DNA from: Nonlabens arenilitoris
GTDB lineage: Bacteria > Bacteroidota > Bacteroidia > Flavobacteriales > Flavobacteriaceae
DNA: 64,000 bases
Assembly: GCF_002954765.1 (NCBI RefSeq)
Contig: NZ_MTPW01000001.1
Coordinates: 3,113,501-3,177,500, forward strand
Direction: 5' to 3'
The first letter of the stretch is position 1, and each line of letters starts with the position of its first letter. The notes beneath the pieces were generated by a model. It was not told the DNA's origin and ran no database searches. It saw nothing but the letters and a program-made list of their open reading frames with translations. Shown here piece by piece: positions 30,167 through 38,858 of the stretch. Position numbers and translations under genes: made by a program.

Positions 30167-31612
30167 TTAGCAATCCGACAATCCGACGTTTACTGCTAGT
30201 CCACCTTCACTTGTTTCCTTGTATTTTGTATTCATATCTTGGGCCGTTTGCCACATGGTTTCAATGACCTTATCTAAAGGAACCTTAGCATTTGCAGCGT
30301 CTGTATCTAAAGCCATTTCACAAGCATTAATGGCTTTTATAGCGCCCATAGCGTTACGCTCAATGCATGGCACTTGAACTAATCCACCTATAGGATCACA
30401 TGTCATTCCTAGATGATGCTCCATAGCGATTTCACTAGCCATAAGTACTTGTGCAGGTGTTCCACCCATTAACTCTGTTAAAGCACCAGCTGCCATGGCA
30501 CTACTTACACCTATTTCTGCCTGACAACCACCCATTGCTGCGCTAATGGTAGCTCCTTTTTTAAATAAAGAACCTATAGCGCCTGCAACTAATAGGTATT
30601 TCTTAATGTCTTCAAAATCTGCATCATGATTTTCAATGACTAGATAATACATCATCACCGCTGGTATTACACCAGCACTACCATTGGTTGGTGCCGTTAC
30701 CACACGACCTAGTGAGGCATTCACCTCATTAACCGCAAGTGCAAAACAGGAAACCCATTTTAATATCTCACGAAATTTCACTTCAGTAGCGCGTATAGCA
30801 TCTATCCATTCATACTTATCTGAATATTCAGCACCTTTTTTAAGTTTTAAATGTGTATCAAATGCGCGACGTCTAACATTTAGGCCACCGGGAAGTGTTC
30901 CTTCTGTATGGCAGCCTATATACATAGAATCTAGCATCACATCCCATATTTCTTTAAAACGTTTATCTATTTCTTCTTCTGTATGCAGGTATAATTCGTT
31001 TTCTAAAATAATATCTGATATATCTCGTCCTTCCCTATCACAATAATCCTGTAAATCTTTTGCTTTTTCTATAGGTCGTGGAAAACATTCAAAATCTAAT
31101 CTTTTTTGCTTAGCTCGTTTACGTTCTTCTTGAATAACAAAACCTCCACCAATGGAATAATATTTTTCTGAAACGGTTTTTCCATTTTCTAAAAAAGCTC
31201 TAAAACGCATACCGTTAGGATGATATGGCAAAAACTTCTTATTAAAATGAATATGAGTACTAGGATTAAAATCAACAAGATGCACACCATCAATCTGAAG
31301 TTTCTTATGCTCTTTAAGGTAAGCAACTTCCACAGGTATTTGATCAATCTCACAAGTTTCAGGATCTGCATCAAGCAGTCCCATTATTACAGCGATGTCT
31401 GTAGCATGACCTATACCTGTTAATGATAATGATCCATATAAATCTATCTCAATCCCTTTAACTAATGCTATTTTATTAGTATCCTGTAATTTTTTAATAA
31501 AACGTCTTGCTGCACGCCATGGTCCTAATGTATGTGAGCTAGACGGTCCTACTCCTATTTTGAGCATGTCAAAAACACTTATGGATTCTATTTTTTTAGC
31601 AGTTTCTATCAT
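30167..31612 (-). CDS. sdaA: L-serine dehydratase (iron-sulfur, single chain)
   Basis: This enzyme deaminates L-serine to pyruvate and ammonia using a [4Fe-4S] cluster. The 481-aa single chain joins the beta domain (SVFDMLKIGVGPSSSHTLGP near residue 12) to the alpha domain. The latter holds TAPTNGSAGVIPAV near 310 and the cluster-region CDPIGGLVQVPCIERNA near 410. Cys residues before LPGGLNV and in the CDP and PC motifs fit the cluster ligands. A TATATTTG promoter lies 49 bp upstream. Confidence 0.95.
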   Translation of the reverse strand: MIETAKKIESISVFDMLKIGVGPSSSHTLGPWRAARRFIKKLQDTNKIALVKGIEIDLYGSLSLTGIGHATDIAVIMGLLDADPETCEIDQIPVEVAYLKEHKKLQIDGVHLVDFNPSTHIHFNKKFLPYHPNGMRFRAFLENGKTVSEKYYSIGGGFVIQEERKRAKQKRLDFECFPRPIEKAKDLQDYCDREGRDISDIILENELYLHTEEEIDKRFKEIWDVMLDSMYIGCHTEGTLPGGLNVRRRAFDTHLKLKKGAEYSDKYEWIDAIRATEVKFREILKWVSCFALAVNEVNASLGRVVTAPTNGSAGVIPAVMMYYLVIENHDADFEDIKKYLLVAGAIGSLFKKGATISAAMGGCQAEIGVSSAMAAGALTELMGGTPAQVLMASEIAMEHHLGMTCDPIGGLVQVPCIERNAMGAIKAINACEMALDTDAANAKVPLDKVIETMWQTAQDMNTKYKETSEGGLAVNVGLSDC

Positions 31613-31660
31613 ATATTAAATATTGCTATTTTATTAGCACTATAACGTTATTTGCGGTGT

Positions 31661-31668
31661 CAAATATA
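31661..31668 (-). promoter_or_regulatory. Possible -7 element for the serine dehydratase gene
   Basis: Minus-strand TATATTTG, matching TAnnTTTG, 49 bp before the start codon. Confidence 0.45.
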
Positions 31669-31808
31669 GGAGATATTACACGATATAAATGGATGATTTC
31701 AATTAAGAAAATCATACCATTAATAGATCCTTATTTATCACTAATTATAAAATGCCAAAGTAAGAATGTTGACCTTCAGACGACTTTCCAGAAGACTATA
31801 TTAATGTA

Positions 31809-31816
31809 TAAATTTG
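31809..31816 (+). promoter_or_regulatory. Possible -7 element, nearly leaderless transcript
   Basis: TAAATTTG lies only 4 bp before the ATG at 31821. If it is used, the mRNA would be almost leaderless. Confidence 0.35.
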
Positions 31817-31820
31817 CTAT

Positions 31821-32237
31821 ATGAAAATAGAAATATTAAGACTTGCTATAGATTTTGGTCTAGTGGTGTTAATCTGGATGGTACAATTATTAATTTATCC
31901 AGGATTTAAATATTTTGGCAGTAAGGGATTAGGCAGCTGGCATCACATATATACTCGAAATATTACATTTATAGTAGCTCCTATTATGATTGCGCAACTT
32001 ATCATAATGTCTTATTTCTGGATAGATTATCCTGCAATGCTCGCTCCAAATATTTTATATACCATCTTAGTTTCTTTAACATGGATAACGACAATGCTTT
32101 TTTTTATTCCTATGCACGCCAGCATTGATAAGAACCCAACTGATCTAAAACTATTGAATAAATTAACCAACTGGAACTGGATGCGTGTTTTTTTATGGAA
32201 TACTATTTTAACCCTTGATTTATTTTTATTGTTTTAG
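31821..32237 (+). CDS. Small four-helix membrane protein, unknown function
   Basis: The 138-aa protein has four hydrophobic segments (near residues 8-26, 48-68, 76-98 and 120-137). Conserved-looking polar residues sit between them (LGSWHHIYTRN near 37-47, PMHASIDKNP near 100-109). I do not recognise the family. The His-rich loop could bind metal or haem, but that is speculation. It converges with the DUF2490 gene with overlapping stops. Confidence 0.72.
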   Translation: MKIEILRLAIDFGLVVLIWMVQLLIYPGFKYFGSKGLGSWHHIYTRNITFIVAPIMIAQLIIMSYFWIDYPAMLAPNILYTILVSLTWITTMLFFIPMHASIDKNPTDLKLLNKLTNWNWMRVFLWNTILTLDLFLLF

Positions 32238-32917
32238 ATATTTTGGAAGACACTTAATACGAATTGGCCTTTTTTAATAGATGGTGTAAATTCATGCATA
32301 TATCCAGCCTGAAATTTAAAAGTTTCGTTGAACTTATAGCCTATTCCAGCATATGACCAATTTCTGTCAAAGTATTCTACGTTACTAATTCCTGTACTAG
32401 TTTGACCATTTATAAAAGTTTCATTCCATAAGGCTAAATAATATGTTTTATTAATAATTTGTCTATTATTAAATGGCACATTTACAAAGAGCATATATCT
32501 AAAACGAGTACGGAAATCTTGATTTTCCACAAAGCGTTCTTCTATCCTTATCCGATGCTTGATCTCGAAAAAATCTGACACCTCACTATCCCACCAAATA
32601 TCTTGGTGTAAACGATGCTCATAACTAGTCGCATCACTTTGACCACGAGCACCACTGTTAAAATATCCGTATCCAGTATACAATTTAATTTGAGTTCCTT
32701 TTGGTTGATACCCTATAGCTGCACGACCAATAAATTGCTGAAAATCATTTGGAATTTCATAAGATCTATACTGAAAGTCGATAGCAACTTTTAAACGATT
32801 GCCAATATCTGTATTTATAAAATATTGATTCCATAATCCAGTTTCACTAATAGATTTTTGACCTGACATAATAAAACATGATATTGACACCATTAATAAA
32901 AGAACTATCTGACGCAT
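32234..32917 (-). CDS. DUF2490 family outer membrane beta-barrel protein
   Basis: The 227-aa protein has a signal peptide (MRQIVLLLMVSISCFIMSGQ). Alternating beta-strands follow, with the family pattern ETGLWNQYFINTDIGNRLKV at the start, HRIRIEERFVEN in the middle, and a strand ending in aromatic residues at the C-terminus (FVLSVFQNI). It is predicted to be a small outer-membrane barrel of unknown role. A nearly 900-bp gene-poor stretch lies upstream. Confidence 0.85.
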   Translation of the reverse strand: MRQIVLLLMVSISCFIMSGQKSISETGLWNQYFINTDIGNRLKVAIDFQYRSYEIPNDFQQFIGRAAIGYQPKGTQIKLYTGYGYFNSGARGQSDATSYEHRLHQDIWWDSEVSDFFEIKHRIRIEERFVENQDFRTRFRYMLFVNVPFNNRQIINKTYYLALWNETFINGQTSTGISNVEYFDRNWSYAGIGYKFNETFKFQAGYMHEFTPSIKKGQFVLSVFQNI

Positions 32918-33795
32918 AATTTATTTTTAATTAACAAATTAAAGACTCTGATTTTAAAAATAGTGTATCATTAACCCGATTCTAACAGTAAACTTTGATT
33001 TATTTATGTTTATCTTGATGACATGTTTATCATCGGTTACAGCTGGCGTCATAATTTACTAATAACGAATCCTTCTTACAATCATTTGTATTAACTAAAT
33101 AAATTGAAGAAACTATTTTATGATTTTAATTTTATTTTAAATAATCAAAAAAACTAACCTATTTAGTTATATAGTCGCAATAACTACCGCGCAAATTATA
33201 AGCAATAATACTTTTAATTTTTTGAGACTGCATTAAATGCTCTTGAGCTATTCGATTAAATAAGTTCAAATAATTAATTAAGCTATAACACATGCGATAT
33301 TAATACATCCATATCTTATGCTTGTTTGGAAAAGTTACGCTATTATTAGTATGAAATGAACTAACCTCTAAACTAATTGTAAAGCACATAATGGACTATA
33401 GATCGAAGAAAAAATTGATGATATCTTAGAGTGTTTTATCAAGCGTATTAATTGATCAAAAAAAAGTTATGATGGTTTAATTTTTCAATTAGAATCTTTC
33501 GGTATTGATTCCATAATGATTCTGAGATTATCAAAATTAGAATATTGAAATTAACTCATAGCTTTTGCTATATCTCTAAGTTTTGAAATGGAAACACATT
33601 TTCTAGATATGCTTAAAAGAGATCAGATGGTCTCGAGTATCCAGTAGTAACATTGAAAATAGAATTACTTACGAATTGGAAGTGACTAAAGAAAAATTTA
33701 ATTTTTTGAAAATTGGCTCTAAGTCCCTAACGATTATTAAATATTAGATGATATAAAAGTTAAACTTTAGATTATATTGATTAAGAAGTCAAATA
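32918..33795. other. Gene-poor AT-rich stretch with pseudogene debris
   Basis: No intact gene is visible in either strand over 878 bp. The stretch holds a carrier-protein remnant (33402-33546) and a further open fragment in another frame (33655-33747, ITYELEVTKEKFNFLKIGS). The remainder is very AT-rich with many stops. It looks like the decayed remains of a lost biosynthetic locus. Confidence 0.6.
33402..33546 (+). pseudogene. Remnant of an acyl/peptidyl carrier protein
   Basis: One frame reads IEEKIDDILECFIKRIN, a TGA stop at 33453, then SKKSYDGLIFQLESFGIDSI and MILRLSKLEY before another stop. LESFGIDSIMILRL matches the phosphopantetheine-attachment pattern (hydrophobic-x-x-x-G-x-D-S-I/L) of carrier proteins, and the first helix also fits. 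In-frame stops and lack of a start make it non-functional. It may derive from a polyketide, nonribosomal-peptide or resorcinol-pigment locus; homology is judged by eye only. Confidence 0.4.
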
Positions 33796-34125
33796 TTAAT
33801 TGGATACAGAAACCGTATTTCCCCAGTCTGCAATAGATTTAATTAAAGGTATAAGAGTTTTACCTAAGTCAGTTAGTGAATATTCTACTTTTAATGGTGG
33901 TTTAGTGGTGTAAACCTTACGTTCTACGATACCATCTTCTTCAAGAGTTTTAAGTTGTAAACTCAGTGTTCTCTCAGTAACTGCAGGCATTTCTTTTCTT
34001 AACTCATTATAACGCAATGGTCCTTCAATAAGATGATATATGATAACCGTTTTCCATTTCCCACCTATTATGCCCATGGTAAGACTGGCACAACATGGAT
34101 ATTCTTTACCTTTAAATGAATACAT
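33796..34125 (-). CDS. HxlR family transcriptional regulator
   Basis: The 109-aa winged-helix protein has the HxlR signature: an N-terminal Cys pair (YPCCASLTMGIIGGKWK), then LRYNELRKEMPAVTERTLSL and LEEDGIVERKVY with PPLKVEYSLTDLG. Relatives such as YodB and HypR sense quinones or other electrophiles through the N-terminal Cys. It is divergent from a nitroreductase 103 bp away, the usual arrangement for a regulator and its target. It probably controls that gene and itself. Confidence 0.92.
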   Translation of the reverse strand: MYSFKGKEYPCCASLTMGIIGGKWKTVIIYHLIEGPLRYNELRKEMPAVTERTLSLQLKTLEEDGIVERKVYTTKPPLKVEYSLTDLGKTLIPLIKSIADWGNTVSVSN

Positions 34126-34167
34126 AAACTTTTCTAAAAATTAAACGATCTTGTTTCATCATCATTG

Positions 34168-34175
34168 CAAAGATA
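34168..34175 (-). promoter_or_regulatory. Possible -7 element for the HxlR gene
   Basis: Minus-strand TATCTTTG (TAnnTTTG), 43 bp before the HxlR start, nearly back to back with the nitroreductase promoter. Operators between them could control both. Confidence 0.5.
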
Positions 34176-34187
34176 TAATACTATACA

Positions 34188-34195
34188 TACTTTTG
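34188..34195 (+). promoter_or_regulatory. Possible -7 element for the nitroreductase gene
   Basis: TACTTTTG fits TAnnTTTG; a TTG at 34165-34167, 20 bp upstream, can serve as the -33 box. The start codon is 34 bp downstream. Confidence 0.55.
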
Positions 34196-34228
34196 CAGCT
34201 ATACTAATTATAGTTTAAAAATAACACA

Positions 34229-34828
34229 ATGAGTTTTATAAACGCAATGCAAGAACGTTATACAACCAAGCAGTATGATAGTTCAAAAAAAATAGATGGA
34301 GATACAATAAATCAGTTAAAAGAAATTTTAAGATTGAGTCCATCTTCAATCAATAGTCAACCATGGAAATTTACCTTTGTATCGGATCAAAATACTAAAG
34401 AAGAATTATCTAAAGTCTCATGGATTAACACCAGTAAAGTGGTTGATTGTGATACACTTGTCGTTTTTAGTAGAATTGATAATCTTGATTTATTTGAAAA
34501 ACAAATAGAGACTGAACTACCTAAAGGTGCTGTTGATTATTATAAAGAAAACGTAAAGCCACAGCCAGTAGAAGCTACTAAAGCTTGGTTTGATAAACAA
34601 GTTTACCTTGCATTAGGTGTTTTTCTCAGTGCTTGTGCAGACATGGGAATTGACGCTACACCTATGGAAGGTCTTGAACCTAAAAATTACGATAAAATCT
34701 TAGGCCATAGTGACTATGCAACCCTTGTAGCAGTTGCCATAGGATATAGAGATCAAAATGATTTTAATCAACCCAGTAAAAATCCTAAATCCAGAATTGC
34801 CATCGATAAAGTTATTAAAAGCGTTTAA
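34229..34828 (+). CDS. NAD(P)H-dependent nitroreductase family protein
   Basis: The 199-aa flavoprotein of the NfsB-like family has the RYTTKQYD start, LRLSPSSINSQPWKF (FMN-phosphate contacts) near residues 36-50, and a C-terminal GYRDQNDF...KSR segment with basic residues. It probably reduces quinones or nitro compounds with NAD(P)H and FMN in the cytoplasm. It is divergent from an HxlR regulator and ends at a clear terminator, so it is likely an inducible single gene. Confidence 0.92.
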   Translation: MSFINAMQERYTTKQYDSSKKIDGDTINQLKEILRLSPSSINSQPWKFTFVSDQNTKEELSKVSWINTSKVVDCDTLVVFSRIDNLDLFEKQIETELPKGAVDYYKENVKPQPVEATKAWFDKQVYLALGVFLSACADMGIDATPMEGLEPKNYDKILGHSDYATLVAVAIGYRDQNDFNQPSKNPKSRIAIDKVIKSV

Positions 34829-34851
34829 TTAAATACCCCATTTTATTTTAT

Positions 34852-34887
34852 AGCCCAAATGATCTGATTAGATCTTTTGGGCTTTTT
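34852..34887 (+). terminator. Rho-independent terminator of the nitroreductase gene
   Basis: AGCCCAAATGATC (34852-34864) pairs with GATCTTTTGGGCT (34871-34883) with one mismatch around a 6-nt loop, followed by T residues. Confidence 0.8.
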
Positions 34888-34955
34888 AATAACTTCTTGC
34901 TCTTTCATTTTAAAGCTCTATACTTCCTTTTTACCTTTACATAAATTCATTATTT

Positions 34956-36415
34956 ATGTCTTCAGAGCTATCTGTTTTATTCTTTGTTTTACTAGGCATC
35001 ATTATAGGTGCTGTAGTCACGTGGTTATTTATGAAAACGCGTTTTGCAGGATCATTAAATCTTCTTGATTCTGAAAAATCTCAGTTACAAAATCAGCTTT
35101 TACAACAAAAAGAAGCTCTTTTAGAACGTGATCAATTACGATTAGAATCTAGTAACCTCAAAGCTCAGTTAACTTCTAAGCTGGAAATACAACAAGACCT
35201 GAATCAAAGACTTGATAAACTTGAAAAACAATATATAGAAGTTAATCGTGAAAAAAGCAACTTAGAAATACTTCTTGCTGAACAGCGTACGTCATTTGAA
35301 AAAGCAAATGAAAAACATGCAGAAGCTCAACAGGAAATTGAAAAGCTCAACGAGAAATTCACTAAAGAATTTGAAAATTTAGCTAATAAAATTCTAGATG
35401 AAAAAAGCAGCAAATTCACCGACCAAAACAAAAAAATATTGAACAAATATTAAGCCCGTTACAAGAGAAAATATTAATGTTTGAAAAACGTGTTGAAGAC
35501 ACCCATAAAGACACCATTGAAAGACAAAGTATTCTCAAACAACAAATTATAGGTCTTAAAGAGCTCAATGAGCAAATGAGTAAGGAAACAACTAACCTTA
35601 CTAAAGCATTAAAAGGAGATGCTAAAATGCGAGGTAATTGGGGTGAGCTAGTACTAGAAAGAGTTCTTGAAAAATCTGGCCTTGAAAAAGGATCTGAATA
35701 TGAAGTCCAGCAAAGTTTTAAGACTGAAGAAGGTAAAACAGTATTCCCAGATGTAGTCATTAATCTTCCTGGTGGTAAAAAAATGATTATAGATTCAAAG
35801 GTATCGCTTAATGCTTACGAACGTTTTGTAAATGAAGAAGATGAGGAATTACAAGATCGTCATTTAAAAGAGCATGTTAACGCTCTTAAAAAACATGTAA
35901 ATGATCTATCTGGTAAAAACTATCACGAGCTGTATCAAATAGAGAGCCCAGACTTTGTCTTACTTTTTGTGCCTATAGAACCAGCTTTTGCGATGGCTCT
36001 TAATGCAGACAGTAATCTATATAGTGAAGCGTTTGATAAAAATATAGTTATCGTAACGCCTACTACTCTATTAGCCACATTGCGTACAATAGATACTATG
36101 TGGCAAAATGAGAAACAACAAAAGAATGCCTTAGACATCGCAAATGCTGCTGGTGGACTGTATGATAAATTTGTGCTCCTTACAGAAGATCTTATTAAAG
36201 TAGGTAGTCAATTAGATACCGTTAAGAAAAGTTACTCTTCAAGTATGAACAAACTGACTGAAGGGTCTGGTAACCTTATAGGACGTGTTGAACGCCTGAA
36301 AAAATTAGGCGCCAAGGCTAATAAAAATCTTAATGAAAAACTCCTCAATCGAGCTATAGATAATGATCCAGACTTTTTAGATGGCAGTGATGAAGAACCT
36401 CGTTTAAACCAATAA
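34956..36415 (+). CDS. rmuC: DNA recombination protein RmuC (frameshifted)
   Basis: The N-terminal membrane helix (LSVLFFVLLGIIIGAVVTWLF) and a long coiled coil lie in one frame, ending at 35453. The conserved RmuC domain (KMRGNWGELVLERVLEKSGL, PDVVINLPGGKKMIIDSKVS, FVPIEPAFAMAL) continues in the next frame from about 35437. Adding one A to the A7 run at 35430-35436 fuses them into a normal 486-aa protein. RmuC limits DNA inversions and has a PD-(D/E)XK-like core. Either this is a real frameshift or a homopolymer undercall; the intact domain codons favour the latter. Confidence 0.88.
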
Positions 36416-36416
36416 T

Positions 36417-36522
36417 TATTACACAATAATGTAATATATATTAATTATTACACTTTTATGTAATAATATTGAATATTACGTATTAATGTAATATATTTGA
36501 ATTATTACTTAATCACGTAATA
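36417..36522 (+). promoter_or_regulatory. Array of four phased inverted repeats (operator array)
   Basis: Four 20-bp sites of the form TATTAC-N8-GTAATA occur at 36417-36436, 36446-36465, 36474-36493 and 36503-36522. Start-to-start spacing is 29, 28 and 29 bp, and each half-site is separated by a different 6-nt core. The last ends 16 bp before the SatD start codon. The symmetry suggests dimer binding. The likely binder is the SatD protein's own C-terminal helix-turn-helix, giving autoregulation; this is inferred. Confidence 0.75.
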
Positions 36523-36538
36523 ACATTAAGAATACAAT

Positions 36539-37159
36539 ATGGAAGTAGTAATAGCAGGCGATATTATAGGTTCTAAAAAGAATATCCCAGATGACTACCT
36601 AAGTGTTATAGAACCCATTCTCAAACACTACTGTAAAAAAAATATGTATCAAATTTATAGAGGTGATAGTTTTCAAGGATGGATACATACTCCAGGACAA
36701 GCACTGTACGCTAGTTTACACATAAAAGCAGCTCTTAAAGTAAGAGACACACTAGATGTGCGTGTTGCCATAGGTCTAGGCGATATTAATCTTATCGATC
36801 AAAACATAGCTTTATCTACAGGAACTGCCTTAACTCGATCTGGAGAACTGCTTGATTCTTTAAAAGACAAAGATCAAAACTTAATGGTAAGCAGTGGCAA
36901 CCCATTAGATCGTTATATGAATACAGCTTTAAAAATGGCACTTTTATCACTAGATCATTGGACCGCAAACGGAGCTGCAGTTATTAACCAAATAATGAGT
37001 AAACCTCATATCACACAAGAAGAACTAGGACAAAAATTAGGCATAAAACAAGCTACAGCTAGTAGAAGATTAGATAGAGCACACTGGAAAGAGATTCAAG
37101 AATTACTTCATTTATTTGATCAATATTATAAAGACATCAACGATGCTACTACTTATTAA
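36539..37159 (+). CDS. SatD family protein with C-terminal helix-turn-helix
   Basis: The 206-aa protein starts VVIAGDIIGSKKN, has YRGDSFQGWIH near residues 40-50 and DVRVAIGLGDINLID near 75-90, then a C-terminal winged-helix-like region (ITQEELGQKLGIKQATASRR, about 159-178). That matches the SatD family. The first three motifs resemble the metal-binding and strand motifs of class III nucleotide cyclases, though full catalytic residues are not obvious. It is first in an operon with a DUF3307 membrane protein whose start lies inside its last codons. Four inverted repeats precede it. Confidence 0.85.
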   Translation: MEVVIAGDIIGSKKNIPDDYLSVIEPILKHYCKKNMYQIYRGDSFQGWIHTPGQALYASLHIKAALKVRDTLDVRVAIGLGDINLIDQNIALSTGTALTRSGELLDSLKDKDQNLMVSSGNPLDRYMNTALKMALLSLDHWTANGAAVINQIMSKPHITQEELGQKLGIKQATASRRLDRAHWKEIQELLHLFDQYYKDINDATTY

Positions 37160-37850
37160 ACTTTTAATTGCTCATTTATTAGGTGACTTTATTTTACAGA
37201 CCAATTCTTTTACTAAGAAAAAAGAAAAGCATCAACTTAAATCTCCTCATTTATACATTCATGCGATAATCCATGGCCTTTTAGCATTATTGTTTTTAAA
37301 TGATCTAAAATGGTGGTGGGCAGCAGTAATAGTGACCATTACACATTTTATCATTGATGCTGGTAAATTAAAACTAACCACAAAGAAAAATGCGAGATGG
37401 TTATTTCTTATCGATCAATTATTACATATACTAGTCATTTGTCTTTTATATACATTTCTAGCACAAATCGACTTACTAGAAGATATTGTTATAACAAAGA
37501 ATACATGGTTATTCATGTTATGTGCCATATTCCTTACCAGCCCAGTGGGAATCATGCTTAAAGTGTTTTTTACTCGATGGAAACTAAATGAAAAAGATAC
37601 TGGTATTGACTCTTTAAAAAATGCTGGTAAATGGATAGGAATGATAGAAAGACTACTGGTTTTTGTTTTTATTATCTCGGGTAATTTTAGCGCGGTAGGC
37701 TTTTTACTAACTGCAAAATCTGTTTTTAGATTTGGAGATTTAAGTAAAGCAAAAAATATGAAGCTAACAGAGTACGTTTTAATAGGCACTTTGCTTAGTT
37801 TTGGAATTGCAATCCTAGTAGGTTTGCTATTTAATAGTTTAATGATATGA
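37143..37850 (+). CDS. DUF3307 family membrane protein
   Basis: The 235-aa integral membrane protein opens with LLIKLLIAHLLGDFILQTNSF, the DUF3307 signature, and has about six hydrophobic segments, including IHAIIHGLLALLFL and ITHFIIDAGKLKL. ATG 37143 is favoured over TTG 37116; it overlaps the SatD gene by 17 bp, implying translational coupling. SatD-DUF3307 pairing recurs in bacteria, so a membrane role regulated by SatD is plausible but unproven. Confidence 0.85.
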   Translation: MLLLIKLLIAHLLGDFILQTNSFTKKKEKHQLKSPHLYIHAIIHGLLALLFLNDLKWWWAAVIVTITHFIIDAGKLKLTTKKNARWLFLIDQLLHILVICLLYTFLAQIDLLEDIVITKNTWLFMLCAIFLTSPVGIMLKVFFTRWKLNEKDTGIDSLKNAGKWIGMIERLLVFVFIISGNFSAVGFLLTAKSVFRFGDLSKAKNMKLTEYVLIGTLLSFGIAILVGLLFNSLMI

Positions 37851-38212
37851 AAAAGATTTTAGGTGTAATACTTGCAACCATATTAATAATGGCCATTTTA
37901 TGGTACAGTTTTCTATATTTTGCTAGTTATTCAGACGGGTACAGGTCTGGCGAATTAATTAAATTTTCTAGTAAAGGTTATCTAGTTAAAACTTGGGAAG
38001 GAGAAATTTCTCAAGGTATTAGCGGTGCTCAAATCTTCTCATTTTCTGTAATGGATAGTGAACCTGAAGTGATTGAAAAACTACAAGAATATCAAGGTAA
38101 ATATGTGAAATTAAAATACGAAGAGAAATTCGGAACCTTTTTCTTTTGGGGTGATACTAAGTACTTTATCACTGAGGCTACCTTAGAAAACTCACCTCAT
38201 TTTAATAAATAA
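37847..38212 (+). CDS. Small membrane-anchored protein, third gene of the SatD operon
   Basis: The 121-aa product has one N-terminal membrane helix (ILGVILATILIMAILWYSFLY). A short extracytoplasmic beta-rich domain follows (SDGYRSGELIKFSSKGYLVK, KYVKLKYEEKFGTFFFWGDT). It overlaps the DUF3307 gene by 4 bp (ATGA), so it is translated with it. The YRSGELIKFSSKG segment recurs in flavobacterial small proteins without known function; I claim none. Confidence 0.78.
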   Translation: MKKILGVILATILIMAILWYSFLYFASYSDGYRSGELIKFSSKGYLVKTWEGEISQGISGAQIFSFSVMDSEPEVIEKLQEYQGKYVKLKYEEKFGTFFFWGDTKYFITEATLENSPHFNK

Positions 38213-38227
38213 AATTGTTTCAAATAC

Positions 38228-38241
38228 GCTTTCGCGAAAGC
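38228..38241. repeat. Dispersed palindrome copy 6 (intergenic)
   Basis: Perfect GCTTTCGCGAAAGC, extended to 22 bp of perfect symmetry (38224-38245), between the small membrane protein and thioesterase genes. Confidence 0.95.
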
Positions 38242-38263
38242 GTATACATCATAACTCACTACT

Positions 38264-38809
38264 ATGAAAGAGCTATATAAATCACCTGAGCAATCCAGAG
38301 TGATGCTTTCTTTGTTAATGCTACCATCGCACGCCAATTTCTCAGGAAAAATACACGGTGGTTATGTTCTTTCATTAATAGATCAAATTGCCTTTGCGTG
38401 TGCCTCTAAACATAGTGGTGTATATTGTGTAACAGCCAGTGTTGATGTAGTTGATTTTAAAGCACCTATCGAGGTAGGCGAAATGGTAACGTTGAAGGCA
38501 ACAGTGAATTATGTAGGTAAATCGTCAATGGTCGTAGGGATACGAGTCGATGCAGAAAATATTCAAACAGGTGAATCTAAACACTGTAACTCTTCTTTTT
38601 TAACCATGGTGGCCAAAGATGAAGAAGGAAATACAGTCACCGTTCCTGGCCTTAAAATAAGTAATGAAACTCATGTGCGTCGATTTGCAAGAGCGATTAA
38701 AAGAAAACAAATTAAAAAGAAAAGCGCCCATGAAATTGCACAGGCAAATTTCTCAGACGCTAGTTATAAGGAAGAATTAAAGAATTATAATGTTCAAATA
38801 TCTCTTTAA
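38264..38809 (+). CDS. Acyl-CoA thioesterase (hotdog fold, YciA/BFIT type)
   Basis: The 181-aa protein has the hotdog motif NFSGKIHGGYVLSLIDQIAF (about residues 24-43) and the strand-rich core VDFKAPIEVGEMVTLKATVN, matching hexameric acyl-CoA thioesterases that hydrolyse acyl-CoA. A Lys/Arg-rich C-terminal tail (RAIKRKQIKKKSAHE) is unusual but common in flavobacterial members. It stands alone between the SatD operon and the aspartate kinase gene on the opposite strand. Confidence 0.9.
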   Translation: MKELYKSPEQSRVMLSLLMLPSHANFSGKIHGGYVLSLIDQIAFACASKHSGVYCVTASVDVVDFKAPIEVGEMVTLKATVNYVGKSSMVVGIRVDAENIQTGESKHCNSSFLTMVAKDEEGNTVTVPGLKISNETHVRRFARAIKRKQIKKKSAHEIAQANFSDASYKEELKNYNVQISL

Positions 38810-38858
38810 AAGAATAGCTACTTAATTACTGTTTTTCATGTATCCTTCTTTTTTGTAA

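Noticed and set aside
30684..31423. Reading frames opposite the L-serine dehydratase gene
   Set aside because: They mirror the codons of a well-conserved gene and have no independent support.
34877..35068. Small ORF before and overlapping rmuC
   Set aside because: It overlaps the nitroreductase terminator and the start of rmuC in another frame and has no protein-like features.
36417..36522. CRISPR-like repeat array
   Set aside because: Repeats are 20-bp symmetrical operator-like sites with 8-9 bp gaps; no spacers of CRISPR length and no cas genes.
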